Positions 35,935 to 44,384 of a stretch of DNA of 64,000 nucleotides are shown here, one piece after another; position 1 is the stretch's first letter, and each line of letters begins with the position of its first letter. Source of the stretch: ATZT02 sp038145175. Its GTDB lineage: Bacteria; Actinomycetota; Actinomycetes; S36-B12; UBA5976. The notes beneath the pieces were generated by a model, which did no database searches, had not been told where the DNA came from, and was given only the letters and a program-made list of their open reading frames with translations. The DNA is taken from NCBI GenBank assembly GCA_038145175.1, contig JAYQPE010000003.1, positions 62,001 to 126,000 on the forward strand. Reading direction: 5' to 3'. The position numbers and the translations under genes are program-made.

Positions 35935-35970
35935 TAATCACTATTCGAACACTTGTTCGAATAGTGATTA
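35935..35970. promoter_or_regulatory. LexA (SOS) box inside a 36-bp perfect palindrome
   Basis: TCGAACACTTGTTCGA (35945-35960) fits the actinobacterial LexA consensus TCGAAC-N4-GTTCGA. The same consensus occurs beside lexA in this window. The symmetry extends far beyond the operator: 17-bp perfect arms around a 2-bp centre. It lies 234 bp upstream of the dnaE2-like/dinB operon and 57 bp upstream of ybaK. Control of the polymerase operon is the expected role. Confidence 0.85.
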
Positions 35971-36026
35971 GTCAACCACCTTCCACTGACAAAGGTCAAC
36001 TAAGGGGGCTTGCGTACCCTTGAGAA

Positions 36027-36509
36027 ATGAGTGAAAACGAACACCCTTCCGTAGGTAAATTCAAGAAAGCCTGCCAGGAGTTAGGGGTTAAAGGTGAAGT
36101 CATTAAAACCAATGAAACCGCTCGCACCGCTGATGAAGCTGCTGCAACATTGGGAGTAAAAGTTGGTCAAATTGTTAAGTCATTGGTGTTTGAAGCAGAT
36201 GGAGAAACAGTCTTGGTGTTAACTTCTGGTCAAAACAAAGTTGATACCAACAAAGTTGCCCAAGAATTCAAGGTTAAAACAGTAAGTAAAGCCGATGCAG
36301 ACAAAACTAGAGAAGTAACAGGTTATGCCATAGGAGGAATTCCCCCTCTTGGTCACATTTCAAAAATGAAAATATTAATTGATGAGACATTCAAAAATTT
36401 TGATGAAATCTGGGCAGCAGCAGGCCATCCTCATTATGTTTTTCCAACTTCTTTTGAAGAATTAGTAAGACTTAGTGGAGCTATACCTGCAGATATTAAA
36501 CAGAATTAG
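36027..36509 (+). CDS. ybaK: YbaK/EbsC-family aminoacyl-tRNA deacylase
   Basis: Editing-domain protein that hydrolyses mischarged tRNA (Cys-tRNA-Pro or Ala-tRNA-Pro class). The 160 residues contain the conserved lysine segment GQIVKSLVFEAD (about 47-58), the TREVTGYAIGGIPPLGH loop (about 90-106) and AAAGHPHYVFPTSFEEL (C-terminal). The exact tRNA substrate cannot be read from the sequence. No Shine-Dalgarno is seen. TACCCT (36015-36020) six bases before the ATG suggests a leaderless start. The SOS palindrome lies upstream, but damage control of this gene is doubtful. Confidence 0.92.
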   Translation: MSENEHPSVGKFKKACQELGVKGEVIKTNETARTADEAAATLGVKVGQIVKSLVFEADGETVLVLTSGQNKVDTNKVAQEFKVKTVSKADADKTREVTGYAIGGIPPLGHISKMKILIDETFKNFDEIWAAAGHPHYVFPTSFEELVRLSGAIPADIKQN

Positions 36510-36528
36510 TAAGGGAATGATGAGATAA

Positions 36529-37323
36529 ATGAGTATTCGAGTTTATAGAGGACCTCACCGAGATACAGGTGGTCCAACTTTTGGATTTAGAACAATTCCG
36601 TGGATATTTTTTGGTCTAGGTTTAATTTTTTCAGCTCTTTGGCCAATATTTCCTACAGATCGAAGAGATTCATTAAGTTTATTTTTAATTTTTTTTCTTT
36701 TTATTGCTACAACTGCTCACGCTTTTATCTGGTGGGGTATGGCGTGGGCTGCAACTTTTTTAGTAGTTTCTTTGGGATTAAGTTTTTCATTTTTAGCAAT
36801 AAATTCTGCAACAGGATTTATTTTTGGAGATGTTCAATATACCTATCGCTTAGGAATTCAACTATTTAATGTTCCTTTTACTAGTCCTTTAATTTGGAGT
36901 TCTGTGACCTATCTTGGAATTGTTTTATCAAGAAGAATCACTAGAGCAGTCATCATGTCACCTTTAACAGCCTCTTTTATTTCTCTTGGTTTACTTTTAG
37001 TGATCGAATCACTATTTATAAATGCTGGCTATTTTCAATGGCTTCCAAGACCTGAAAGTTATACAATTTTAGGAATTAATCCTTTACAATTTCAAATAGT
37101 TTCATTTTTTACTCTCCTTTTAATTATGGTTTTAAGTTCACAAAATGCAAAAAATGAAAGATATTCCACAAAATTTCCTTATTTAACTTATATTTGGCTA
37201 TTTTTATTCGCTGTATTTTGTGCTCAATTCTTATCAGAAAATATTTCTGCATTTCTTATTCCATTTTTAATTATGGCTTATTCAATTATAGTTTTTGCCT
37301 ACAAAACTATTAGGGATAGATAA
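36529..37323 (+). CDS. cruF: CruF-like carotenoid hydratase (DUF422 family)
   Basis: Membrane protein of 264 residues with about seven helices. The family block is GFIFGDVQYTYRLG (about 93-106), followed by LFNVPFTSPLIW. CruF-family proteins hydrate the psi end of carotenoids: gamma-carotene 1',2'-hydratase in cyanobacteria, bisanhydrobacterioruberin hydratase in haloarchaea. Its place at the head of a crt operon, directly followed by a glycosyltransferase-like gene as in cyanobacterial cruF-cruG, supports the assignment. AAGGGAATG precedes the ATG at a modest distance. Confidence 0.8.
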   Translation: MSIRVYRGPHRDTGGPTFGFRTIPWIFFGLGLIFSALWPIFPTDRRDSLSLFLIFFLFIATTAHAFIWWGMAWAATFLVVSLGLSFSFLAINSATGFIFGDVQYTYRLGIQLFNVPFTSPLIWSSVTYLGIVLSRRITRAVIMSPLTASFISLGLLLVIESLFINAGYFQWLPRPESYTILGINPLQFQIVSFFTLLLIMVLSSQNAKNERYSTKFPYLTYIWLFLFAVFCAQFLSENISAFLIPFLIMAYSIIVFAYKTIRDR

Positions 37324-38205
37324 ATGAGTGACGAAGATAAAGAATCAAGTGGTCTAGGACTTCTTTTAACTTTAGGTGCAGCTGGAGCTGCAATTTATAC
37401 AGCTTATAAGTCATTTAATAAATCTGTGACAGCTGAATTCGAAATAAATCCAATTGCAAAAGAGATAAGAAATTCTGTTTCAATATTAATTCCAGGCCAT
37501 ATAGATGAATCTAGTGAAACTATTTATGAAGCTCAAAAACAAACCTATTTAAATAAATTTGAGGTACTTTATCTAGAAGATAGAGGTCATGAAATAGATA
37601 AACCTACTGATTGGTCTAAAAAAGCTTGGGCTTGTCAACGTATTGCTTTTAAAGCAACTGGTGATTATTTGGTTTTTATTGAACCTGATTTGAATTTGAC
37701 TGAAGATGCAATAGCTTTAGTTATTAATTGTTTGCTAGAAAATAATCTAGATGCATTACTTGTCCAACCTGCGATTCTAAATAAAACTGAACCAATAGTT
37801 CTTGCTAAGAACTTATTAAATTTACCAAATCCATTAAATGATCAATTAGATGCAAATCTATCTGCAAGTTTTTTAGTTATAAATAGAAGTGCCTATAGTG
37901 CTCTTGCTGGTCACACCAGGGTTGCTAACAAAGAATTTGAAGCTAGTGCTTGGATTGATGAACTTAAAAATTCAAACTTTCAAATCGCTACAGTCAATGG
38001 CTCATCTCTTGCCTCAACTTTTGCTTCAACTGAAATACCTGAACTTAATGAGGATTTAGCCCTTAAAGTTGGTACATTTTTTGGGACATATGTAATACCA
38101 GTTTTGGCGATTTTAAGTGGAAAATCCTCTCTAAGACAATTTTTAGGTTCTGTTGGTTTAATTGCCAATATTGCAACCGTTATCAAATCGAAAAAAATTA
38201 GGTAA
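37324..38205 (+). CDS. GT2-like protein, CruG-related, atypical donor motif
   Basis: A 293-residue protein with a hydrophobic N-terminus (about 9-25), a GT2-like core, and a C-terminal membrane segment (about 250-285). The opening strand SVSILIPGHIDES and the stretch SKKAWACQRIAFKATGDYLVF (98-118 region) match CruG/HpnB-type GT2 enzymes (GKxWACxQxA..A.GDxLLF). The following donor/metal motif, normally DADT, reads EPDLNL, so the DxD is altered. It starts right after the cruF stop and precedes crtE. Possible roles are a carotenoid glycosyltransferase with an unusual site, or a pseudo-enzyme. Substrate unknown. Confidence 0.65.
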   Translation: MSDEDKESSGLGLLLTLGAAGAAIYTAYKSFNKSVTAEFEINPIAKEIRNSVSILIPGHIDESSETIYEAQKQTYLNKFEVLYLEDRGHEIDKPTDWSKKAWACQRIAFKATGDYLVFIEPDLNLTEDAIALVINCLLENNLDALLVQPAILNKTEPIVLAKNLLNLPNPLNDQLDANLSASFLVINRSAYSALAGHTRVANKEFEASAWIDELKNSNFQIATVNGSSLASTFASTEIPELNEDLALKVGTFFGTYVIPVLAILSGKSSLRQFLGSVGLIANIATVIKSKKIR

Positions 38206-38218
38206 TCTCTTTAGTTAT

Positions 38219-39268
38219 ATGAAATCTTTAGAGATTAGACCTCGAATTCAAAATTGCTTAGATGGTTTTATAAATGAGCAAAGACCAATTCTTAATCAAG
38301 TTTCAAATTCTTTAGATGAGTTAGCTAATTTCACCAAGGAATTTTTATCAGGTGGAAAAAGACTAAGGGCAGCTTTTTGCTATTGGAGTTTTATTGGCTC
38401 TGGCGGCAAAGATAGTGATGAAATTATCAAAGCTGCAAGTTCTTTGGAATTCTTGCAAGCATGCGCATTAATTCATGACGACGTCATGGATGCCTCTGAC
38501 ACAAGACGTGGCAAACCTTCAATTCATAAAAAATTTGAACAAATGCATTCAAGCAATAAATGGCTAGGAGAATCAAAACAATTTGGAATTGGAGGTGCAA
38601 TCTTATTAGGTGACTTAGTACTTTCGTGGGCTGATGAATTACTTATGAATTCTGGTATTGATCCAAAAAATTTATTGAGAGGAAAAAAGATTTACGATTT
38701 AATGCGAACAGAATTGATGGCTGGGCAATATTTAGATATTTTTGAACAAGCTCGTGGCGGTGGATCTTTAGAAAATGCTTTTAATGTTATTAGATACAAA
38801 TCTGCAAAATACACAATTGAAAGACCTCTTCATTTAGGTTGTGCCTTAGCAACTGATGACAAAGATTTAATGCAATCCTTTTCTGATTATGGATTACCCC
38901 TCGGTGAGGCATTTCAGTTAAGAGATGACGTGTTAGGAGTTTTTGGAGATCCAGAAGAAACTGGTAAACCTGCAGGTGATGATTTACGAGAAGGTAAAAG
39001 AACAGTTTTAATTGAAATGACTTATCAGAATGCAAATCCAACTCAAAAACAAAAATTAGATCAATTATTTGGAAAAGATGTGAATTCTGGCGAAGTATCA
39101 ATTCTTAGAGAAATTGTGACTGAAACTAAGGCGTTAGAAGAAGTAGAAAAAATGATAAAGATTCGTTTAGACCAATCAAACCAAGCAATTTCCATGGCAA
39201 ATATCACAAATCCTGCTAAAGAGGCTCTTTCCGAGTTGGCACTTGCTGCAACTTCTAGAAGAGTATGA
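38219..39268 (+). CDS. crtE: Geranylgeranyl diphosphate synthase
   Basis: Trans-prenyltransferase making the C20 precursor of carotenoids. The first aspartate-rich motif is in ALIHDDVMDASD and the second in LRDDVLGVFGD with PAGDDLREGK. The ATG at 38219 is chosen (349 residues). An in-frame TTG at 38162 would overlap the previous gene by 44 bp and add a non-conserved stretch. It overlaps crtI by 4 bp. Chain length (C20 rather than C15 or C25) is inferred from the cluster. Confidence 0.92.
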   Translation: MKSLEIRPRIQNCLDGFINEQRPILNQVSNSLDELANFTKEFLSGGKRLRAAFCYWSFIGSGGKDSDEIIKAASSLEFLQACALIHDDVMDASDTRRGKPSIHKKFEQMHSSNKWLGESKQFGIGGAILLGDLVLSWADELLMNSGIDPKNLLRGKKIYDLMRTELMAGQYLDIFEQARGGGSLENAFNVIRYKSAKYTIERPLHLGCALATDDKDLMQSFSDYGLPLGEAFQLRDDVLGVFGDPEETGKPAGDDLREGKRTVLIEMTYQNANPTQKQKLDQLFGKDVNSGEVSILREIVTETKALEEVEKMIKIRLDQSNQAISMANITNPAKEALSELALAATSRRV

Positions 39269-40812
39269 CTATGGCTTATTCACCCACCCGACTTATTCCT
39301 GGTCGTATGAGAACTGTAACTGGACCAACAGATCATGTGTTAATTGTTGGTGCAGGTTTAGCTGGATTATCTGCAGCGCTTCGCTTAGCCGGTAAAGGAA
39401 GAAAAGTAACTGTAATTGAAAGAGAATCAGTACCCGGTGGAAGAAATGGTTTATTAGTTAAAGAAGGATTTAATTTTGATACAGGTCCTTCTGTTTTGAC
39501 AATGCCAGATTTAATTGCCGATGCATTTGATTGTGTTGGTGAAAATATGCATGATTGGTTAGATTTACAACCTGTATCACCTTTATATCGCGCTTATTAT
39601 CACGACGGTTCAAAACTTGACGTGCATGCAAATCCAGAACAAATGGCTCAAGAAATAAGAGAAGTTATTGGACCTGATGAAGCAAGTGGTTATTTAAAAT
39701 ACGTAAATTTTGTTTCAAAACTTTACCAATACGAAATGAAAGATTTTATTGACCGAAATATAGATTCTCCTTTAGATTTACTTACCCCAAATTTAGCTAA
39801 ATTAGTTGCTATTGGTGGTTTTAGAAAACTTGCGCCCAAAGCTCAACGATATTTAAAAGATTTTAGAACAGAACGTGTTTATTCATTTCAAGCCATGTAT
39901 GCAGGTTTATCGCCTTATCAAGCTCTAGCCATTTATGGAGTAATTGCTTATATGGATTCGGTAGCTGGAGTATTTTTTCCTAAAGGTGGCATGCATGCTG
40001 TTCCTCGAGCATTAGCAAAAGCTGCTGAAAAACATGGAGTTGAATTTAAGTACAACACAGAAGTTATAAAAGTAGAAACTTCAAATAATCGGGCAACTGC
40101 TGTCATCACCAAAACTGGCGAAAGAATTGCAGCAGATGTTGTGGTGTTAAATCCTGATTTACCTGTTGCTTATGAGAATTTGCTGGGAAATGTTCCTTGG
40201 TCAGTTCGCAGATTAAAGTACTCACCTTCAGCTATGGTTTTACTTGTAGGCAGTAGAAAGAAATACGAAAAGATTGCTCATCACAATATTCATTTCGGTA
40301 AAGATTGGAAAGGAGTATTTGATGATCTAATTGCGAGAAAACAATTTATGAAAGATCCGAGCTTATTAGTAACAAATACAACCCATTCTGATTCAACTTT
40401 AGCTCCAAAAGGTAAAGAAATTTATTATGTTTTATTTCCAACTCCAAATACAGATTCCTCAATAAATTGGAAAACCGAAACTTCTAAATATCGAGATGAA
40501 ATGGTAAAAGTTTTGGAAGAAAGAGGTTATGAAAATTTCGGATCAAATATTGAAGTAGAACACATCACTGGTCCACTGGAATGGGAACAACAAGGAATGA
40601 AATTTGGTGCTCCTTTTGCTTCAGCTCATACTTTCTTACAAACTGGTCCATTTAGGCCAGGAAATATGTGGGGTGAAAACGTCGTCTTTGCAGGATCTGG
40701 AACTCAACCAGGCGTGGGTGTGCCGATGGTTTTAATAAGTGGCAGATTAGCTGCTGAAAGAATTTTGGGAAAAGATAAATCTTATAAGTCAAGAGCTTAT
40801 AGAAAATACTAA
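39265..40812 (+). CDS. crtI: Phytoene desaturase
   Basis: FAD-dependent desaturase converting phytoene to lycopene. The dinucleotide-binding motif is VLIVGAGLAGLSAALRLAG (about 25-43), with ESVPGGRNG following. The C-terminal carotenoid-oxidoreductase signature region, VVFAGSGTQPGVGVPMVLISG, is split here only for description and is intact. Length 515 is standard. It starts at an ATG overlapping the crtE stop (a second ATG lies two codons later) and is 2 bp from crtB. Confidence 0.95.
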   Translation: MTMAYSPTRLIPGRMRTVTGPTDHVLIVGAGLAGLSAALRLAGKGRKVTVIERESVPGGRNGLLVKEGFNFDTGPSVLTMPDLIADAFDCVGENMHDWLDLQPVSPLYRAYYHDGSKLDVHANPEQMAQEIREVIGPDEASGYLKYVNFVSKLYQYEMKDFIDRNIDSPLDLLTPNLAKLVAIGGFRKLAPKAQRYLKDFRTERVYSFQAMYAGLSPYQALAIYGVIAYMDSVAGVFFPKGGMHAVPRALAKAAEKHGVEFKYNTEVIKVETSNNRATAVITKTGERIAADVVVLNPDLPVAYENLLGNVPWSVRRLKYSPSAMVLLVGSRKKYEKIAHHNIHFGKDWKGVFDDLIARKQFMKDPSLLVTNTTHSDSTLAPKGKEIYYVLFPTPNTDSSINWKTETSKYRDEMVKVLEERGYENFGSNIEVEHITGPLEWEQQGMKFGAPFASAHTFLQTGPFRPGNMWGENVVFAGSGTQPGVGVPMVLISGRLAAERILGKDKSYKSRAYRKY

Positions 40813-40814
40813 AC

Positions 40815-41768
40815 ATGTCTAAAAAAGAACTTTTAGAATCTGGTATTACTGATTTATCAATGCAGGAATCATATGAAAGATGTAGAAAATTAAACTCTAA
40901 ACATGGAAAAACTTATTATTTAGCAACACTTTTACTTCCTCCTGGAAAAAGACCTTATGTGCATGCGTTATACGGATTTGCCAGATATGCAGATGAAATT
41001 GTAGATGATTTATCAAGCACTTTAACTGATAAAGAAAAATCTGATTGGTTAGGTAATTGGGGAAATAATTTCTTACAAGATTTACGAAAAGGTAAATCTG
41101 AAGACCCAATTTGTAAAGCTGTTGTTGACACAGTGAATCGATGGGAAATCCCATTTGAACATTTTGAAGCATTCCTACATTCAATGCGCATGGATTTGAC
41201 CGTAACTCAATATCAATCCTTTAAGGATTTACATGAATATGTATATGGTTCTGCTGCAGTAATTGGCTTACAAATGGTGCCAATTCTTGAACCAACGGCA
41301 CAAATTGCCTATGAGAGAGCCCAAGACTTAGGAATAGCATTTCAATTGGCAAATTTTGTTAGGGATGTTTCAGAAGATTTAACCAGAGGAAGAATTTATT
41401 TACCTATGGAGGAACTTGCACAATTTGGTGTAGATAGAGATTATTTAAAAAAACGAATTGCAGATGAAAATGTGAAAAATGCACTAAAGTTTCAAATCAA
41501 AAGAGTTAAAGACTTAGAGGAAAAATCTAGATCAGGAATTGAATTTTTACATCCTTCTTCAAGACCTTGTATAGAAGCTGCTCGAATTTTATATTGTGGA
41601 ATTGTCGATGCAGTTGAATCAATAGATTATGAAGTGTTTAACAAACGTGCCAAAGTATCAACTTTTCAAAGATTAAAAGTTGCACTACCTGCTTGGCAAA
41701 AAGCAAGAAAAGCCAGAAATGAATTTGGTTCAGGACATGTGCAGGGAATTAATTTAAAATTCCACTAG
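40815..41768 (+). CDS. crtB: Phytoene synthase
   Basis: Condenses two GGPP molecules into 15-cis-phytoene. The aspartate-rich motifs are YADEIVDDL (about 56-64) and NFVRDVSEDLTRGR (about 179-192), with LPMEEL following. Length 317 is typical. It is last in the plus-strand crt operon. Its stop is 1 bp from the convergent crtYd stop, and no terminator separates them. Confidence 0.96.
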   Translation: MSKKELLESGITDLSMQESYERCRKLNSKHGKTYYLATLLLPPGKRPYVHALYGFARYADEIVDDLSSTLTDKEKSDWLGNWGNNFLQDLRKGKSEDPICKAVVDTVNRWEIPFEHFEAFLHSMRMDLTVTQYQSFKDLHEYVYGSAAVIGLQMVPILEPTAQIAYERAQDLGIAFQLANFVRDVSEDLTRGRIYLPMEELAQFGVDRDYLKKRIADENVKNALKFQIKRVKDLEEKSRSGIEFLHPSSRPCIEAARILYCGIVDAVESIDYEVFNKRAKVSTFQRLKVALPAWQKARKARNEFGSGHVQGINLKFH

Positions 41769-41769
41769 C

Positions 41770-42171
41770 TTATTTAGTGCCGTACCAATGACCTTTTGGC
41801 CACCATTTAGGAGGTGGCCCAGAGAATGGTTTTTTTTGAATATTTTTCTTTCCAAGAAAAAGCCAAATTGATATTGTAAATAAAATCATAGAAAAACCAA
41901 AAAACACATCTTCAACTGGTGCAAAAAATAATCTGCCATCTCCAATCATCGGTGGAACTCTGTTTGAATAATCTCCCCCAATTAATGCAAAATCGTTATA
42001 CCTAACAATTAAGAATCTGGTTAATATTCCATTAGTTATAAATTGAAAAAATAACACAATTACATAACTTAACCAAAATAATTTTTTTGTTATAACTTTA
42101 GTTCTTAGAACATATAAATCTAAAATAATAGCAAGTGTGCAGTAAATAATGCCGATTTGAATATAGGTCAC
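41770..42171 (-). CDS. crtYd: Lycopene cyclase subunit (CrtYd type)
   Basis: Second half of the heterodimeric actinobacterial lycopene cyclase. The 133 residues contain three membrane helices and the motif FFAPVEDVFFGFSM (about 85-98), with the acidic pair needed for cyclisation. The start is GTG immediately after the crtYc stop. Whether the dimer makes beta rings (CrtYcd) or epsilon/C50 rings (CrtYef) cannot be decided by eye. No elongase is present, which favours beta-cyclisation of C40 lycopene. Confidence 0.88.
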   Translation of the reverse strand: MTYIQIGIIYCTLAIILDLYVLRTKVITKKLFWLSYVIVLFFQFITNGILTRFLIVRYNDFALIGGDYSNRVPPMIGDGRLFFAPVEDVFFGFSMILFTISIWLFLGKKNIQKKPFSGPPPKWWPKGHWYGTK

Positions 42172-42498
42172 TTACTCATCTCCTACTTTTTCTTTCTTAA
42201 TTGACCTAACGGCTTCAAACGACAAAAGTGATGCAATTGGGACAATTATGAAAAACAACAATTCTTCTAATGGCAAAAATCCAATTAAGATAACTCCTGT
42301 TGTTTTTTCAGGGTCAAAAAACCAATGATTATTAATTATGGCGTAATAATCCCAAATCACCATTAAAATTACCACTGGAATAATAGTTAAAATTAATCTT
42401 TTTAATTTTTGATAAACTCTTGCCTTCAAAATAATTTCTAACCAAACTGTGCCAAAAAATATAAAGATTAAAACGGCAATATAGGAAAACTTAAGCAT
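42172..42498 (-). CDS. crtYc: Lycopene cyclase subunit (CrtYc type)
   Basis: First half of the heterodimeric lycopene cyclase: 108 residues, three membrane helices, with the conserved GFLPLEELLFFI motif (about 73-84). It adjoins crtYd without a gap. It begins only 9 bp after the stop of an Rpf-like cell-wall gene, so it may be expressed from that gene's promoter rather than with the plus-strand crt operon. Confidence 0.88.
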   Translation of the reverse strand: MLKFSYIAVLIFIFFGTVWLEIILKARVYQKLKRLILTIIPVVILMVIWDYYAIINNHWFFDPEKTTGVILIGFLPLEELLFFIIVPIASLLSFEAVRSIKKEKVGDE

Positions 42499-42507
42499 AA
42501 ATTCTTT

Positions 42508-43335
42508 CTAATAAAGCCAAGGTGCCCAACCTCGCACGATCCAACCGTTATAAGCAACCATGTCTTGTTCGAGACAACTTGCTTTGTCTGGTCTGGAAGC
42601 ATATTGCTTTCCTCCGTAAGTTTTCCAAAATTGAGGACTCATCTGCCAGCGTCCTCTGTATTTGCCACTTCTTCCTACAGCTTTGCAATTTCGATGCGAT
42701 TCTTTCATCGAAATAAATCGGGTAAAGGTACTAGTTCGCCAAACCTCAAATGGAATTATTTGTCTTGCTTCCTTATAAAGTCTTGCATCTTTTGTAAGTG
42801 TGATATCACCTTTGTATTTTGCAACTATTTTTTTCTTAGCTTTTGATAATTTAACAACTTTAGTCTTCTTTGATCTATCAATAGTTCGAGAAGCTTGTTC
42901 TGCAATAACTGCAGCAAGCGCAGGATCTACTGGGACAGGGTTTGCTTGGATTTGTTCAGCTGCTTTTTCTTCTTCTCTTTGTTCATCTAGTGCTTCAAAT
43001 AATTTTTTCCAACCAATTTTTCCTAGTGAAGTACCATCATCACTATCTCCCAAATCTTTGTAAAAAGCCCTAATCGCTTTTGTCGTGGACGGACCGTATT
43101 TTCCATTTGCTGAAGATATTTCATATCCGAGTTCAATTAGTGCTTCTTGTACTTTTTTGACACTGGAATTTTTTACACCAGCTTTTAATTTATCTTTACC
43201 AGGATAATCTGGAATTTCTGTAGAGATATAAGTATTGGCAAATGCATTACTTGGAACATTTAAACTTGTAATGAAAACCAAAGATAAAATTGAAACTAAG
43301 GCAATTTTTAATTGGCGGCGCTTAAACGTCGTCAT
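42508..43335 (-). CDS. Secreted PG-binding, transglycosylase-like (Rpf-like) protein
   Basis: Exported cell-wall protein of 275 residues. Features in order are a signal peptide (about 1-33, basic then hydrophobic, ending around SNAFANT), a peptidoglycan-binding domain (about 48-100, VQEALIELGYEIS...GPSTTKAIRAFY), a charged coiled linker, and a C-terminal lysozyme-like domain (about 200-275). The last has FISMKESHRNCKAVGRSG and YRGRWQMSPQFW, recalling the E...G.GQ/WQ pattern of Rpf and transglycosylase-like domains. The probable catalytic acid is the Glu in MKES. It is followed directly by crtYc. Confidence 0.8.
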   Translation of the reverse strand: MTTFKRRQLKIALVSILSLVFITSLNVPSNAFANTYISTEIPDYPGKDKLKAGVKNSSVKKVQEALIELGYEISSANGKYGPSTTKAIRAFYKDLGDSDDGTSLGKIGWKKLFEALDEQREEEKAAEQIQANPVPVDPALAAVIAEQASRTIDRSKKTKVVKLSKAKKKIVAKYKGDITLTKDARLYKEARQIIPFEVWRTSTFTRFISMKESHRNCKAVGRSGKYRGRWQMSPQFWKTYGGKQYASRPDKASCLEQDMVAYNGWIVRGWAPWLY

Positions 43336-43373
43336 TACTCGAGATTACAACACAAATTCAATATTTGCGGTAT

Positions 43374-43889
43374 CTAATCCCTCTTTAAGTTGACACCTTC
43401 GTGCTCAAGCAACGCCTTTTTAAGCGACACACCAAACCCATAGTTACCAATATCACCATTAGTTTTAATGATTCGATGACAAGGCACAAAAGGCGCAATC
43501 AGATTTTTTGCACACGCACTACCTGCTGCTCTTACAGCTTTTGCATTACCTGCTTTTTGAGCCAGTTGGGCATAACTTAAAACTTTTCCACCTTCGATTT
43601 TTCTTAACTGCTTCCAGCAACTTTGCATGAATTCTGCACCAGGTTGCTTAAGTTTAATTTTTTTAAATACATCTAAATCTCCATCGATCCAATCTTTAAC
43701 TATTTCTGTAATCCCCTCTAGGTTCGAATCTTTAATAAATTTTGCATCTGAGTTCAATTTCAACTGTTTTAATAATTTATTAATAGGTTTAAAACCTGCA
43801 CCAATCACAATCGGATTGTTTGAAACATCTAAAACTGTGGCAATTTTTGACCAAGGTGTATTAATCTCATGAATTAAATATTTATTCAT
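43374..43889 (-). CDS. ogt: Methylated-DNA--protein-cysteine methyltransferase
   Basis: Repairs O6-methylguanine by transferring the methyl group to its own cysteine. The acceptor is C137 in the PCHRII motif. The upstream segment SYAQLAQKAGNAKAVRAAGSA (about 105-125) is the DNA-binding helix-turn-helix with arginine finger. Length 171 is typical of Ogt. It overlaps the upstream LytR_C gene by 4 bp. Confidence 0.95.
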   Translation of the reverse strand: MNKYLIHEINTPWSKIATVLDVSNNPIVIGAGFKPINKLLKQLKLNSDAKFIKDSNLEGITEIVKDWIDGDLDVFKKIKLKQPGAEFMQSCWKQLRKIEGGKVLSYAQLAQKAGNAKAVRAAGSACAKNLIAPFVPCHRIIKTNGDIGNYGFGVSLKKALLEHEGVNLKRD

Positions 43890-44359
43890 GGTGAAACACT
43901 TGTATCCTCGATTTGTTCAGGAAATGGTTCTGGAAGATCATAACCTGTAATTATGGTGGCAAATTCATCTGCTTCAAAAGCAGGATAAGGAGTTAATTTT
44001 TGAATTCCAGCAACTTGGGCCAACTTAGTGGCCGCTTCAATTGCATCTGGTCTATATAAAAGTTCACTCGTATCTATATTTCTTTTCTTATAGTTATCAA
44101 TTTTTGTGACAAAGACTCCAAAAGTTTCTAATCTTGAAGCAAGTCTTGTACCCAAACCTTCTCTATTTGTGCCATTAAGAATGGTGACAACCATTTTGTC
44201 TAAGGTAACTACACCATCATCAGCACTTTGGGTGGGAGTTGGATTTAAAATAGCTTGAATTCTATTTTCCCGATAATTCGATAACACAGAACTTGTTATG
44301 GCACTAATAATTGCTAATGCTAAAACTGAGCCAAGAATTATTTGGGTTTTCTTATTCAT
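43886..44359 (-). CDS. LytR C-terminal-domain (LytR_C) membrane protein
   Basis: A 157-residue bitopic protein with one N-terminal helix (about 6-24) and a LytR_C domain (about 55-140: VTILNGTNREGLGTRLASRL). This domain occurs alone or behind LCP ligases in Actinobacteria and probably binds cell-wall components. The LCP catalytic domain is absent. It lies 25 bp downstream of the DAHP synthase gene on the same strand and overlaps ogt. Confidence 0.8.
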   Translation of the reverse strand: MNKKTQIILGSVLALAIISAITSSVLSNYRENRIQAILNPTPTQSADDGVVTLDKMVVTILNGTNREGLGTRLASRLETFGVFVTKIDNYKKRNIDTSELLYRPDAIEAATKLAQVAGIQKLTPYPAFEADEFATIITGYDLPEPFPEQIEDTSVSP

Positions 44360-44384
44360 AGACTTAAAAGCCTACTTAAAATAT

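Larger units (their letters stand above)
35703..36026. other. 324-bp non-coding region rich in inverted repeats
   Basis: Divergent region between dnaE2-like and ybaK with no plausible ORF. It contains five separate inverted repeats: 35731-35750 (6-bp arms), 35752-35834 (two stacked helices), 35849-35878 (11-bp arms), 35907-35930 (7-9-bp arms) and 35935-35970 (17-bp arms, LexA box). This is far more structure than two promoters require and suggests one or more small RNAs. The individual elements are listed separately. Confidence 0.75.

Noticed and set aside
38162..38218. Upstream TTG start for crtE
   Set aside because: It overlaps the previous gene by 44 bp and adds a stretch without similarity to GGPP synthases.
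43721..43730. GGTTCGAATC, identical to a tRNA T-loop core
   Set aside because: It lies inside the ogt reading frame. No 7-bp acceptor stem, anticodon arm or T-stem partners are found around it on either strand.
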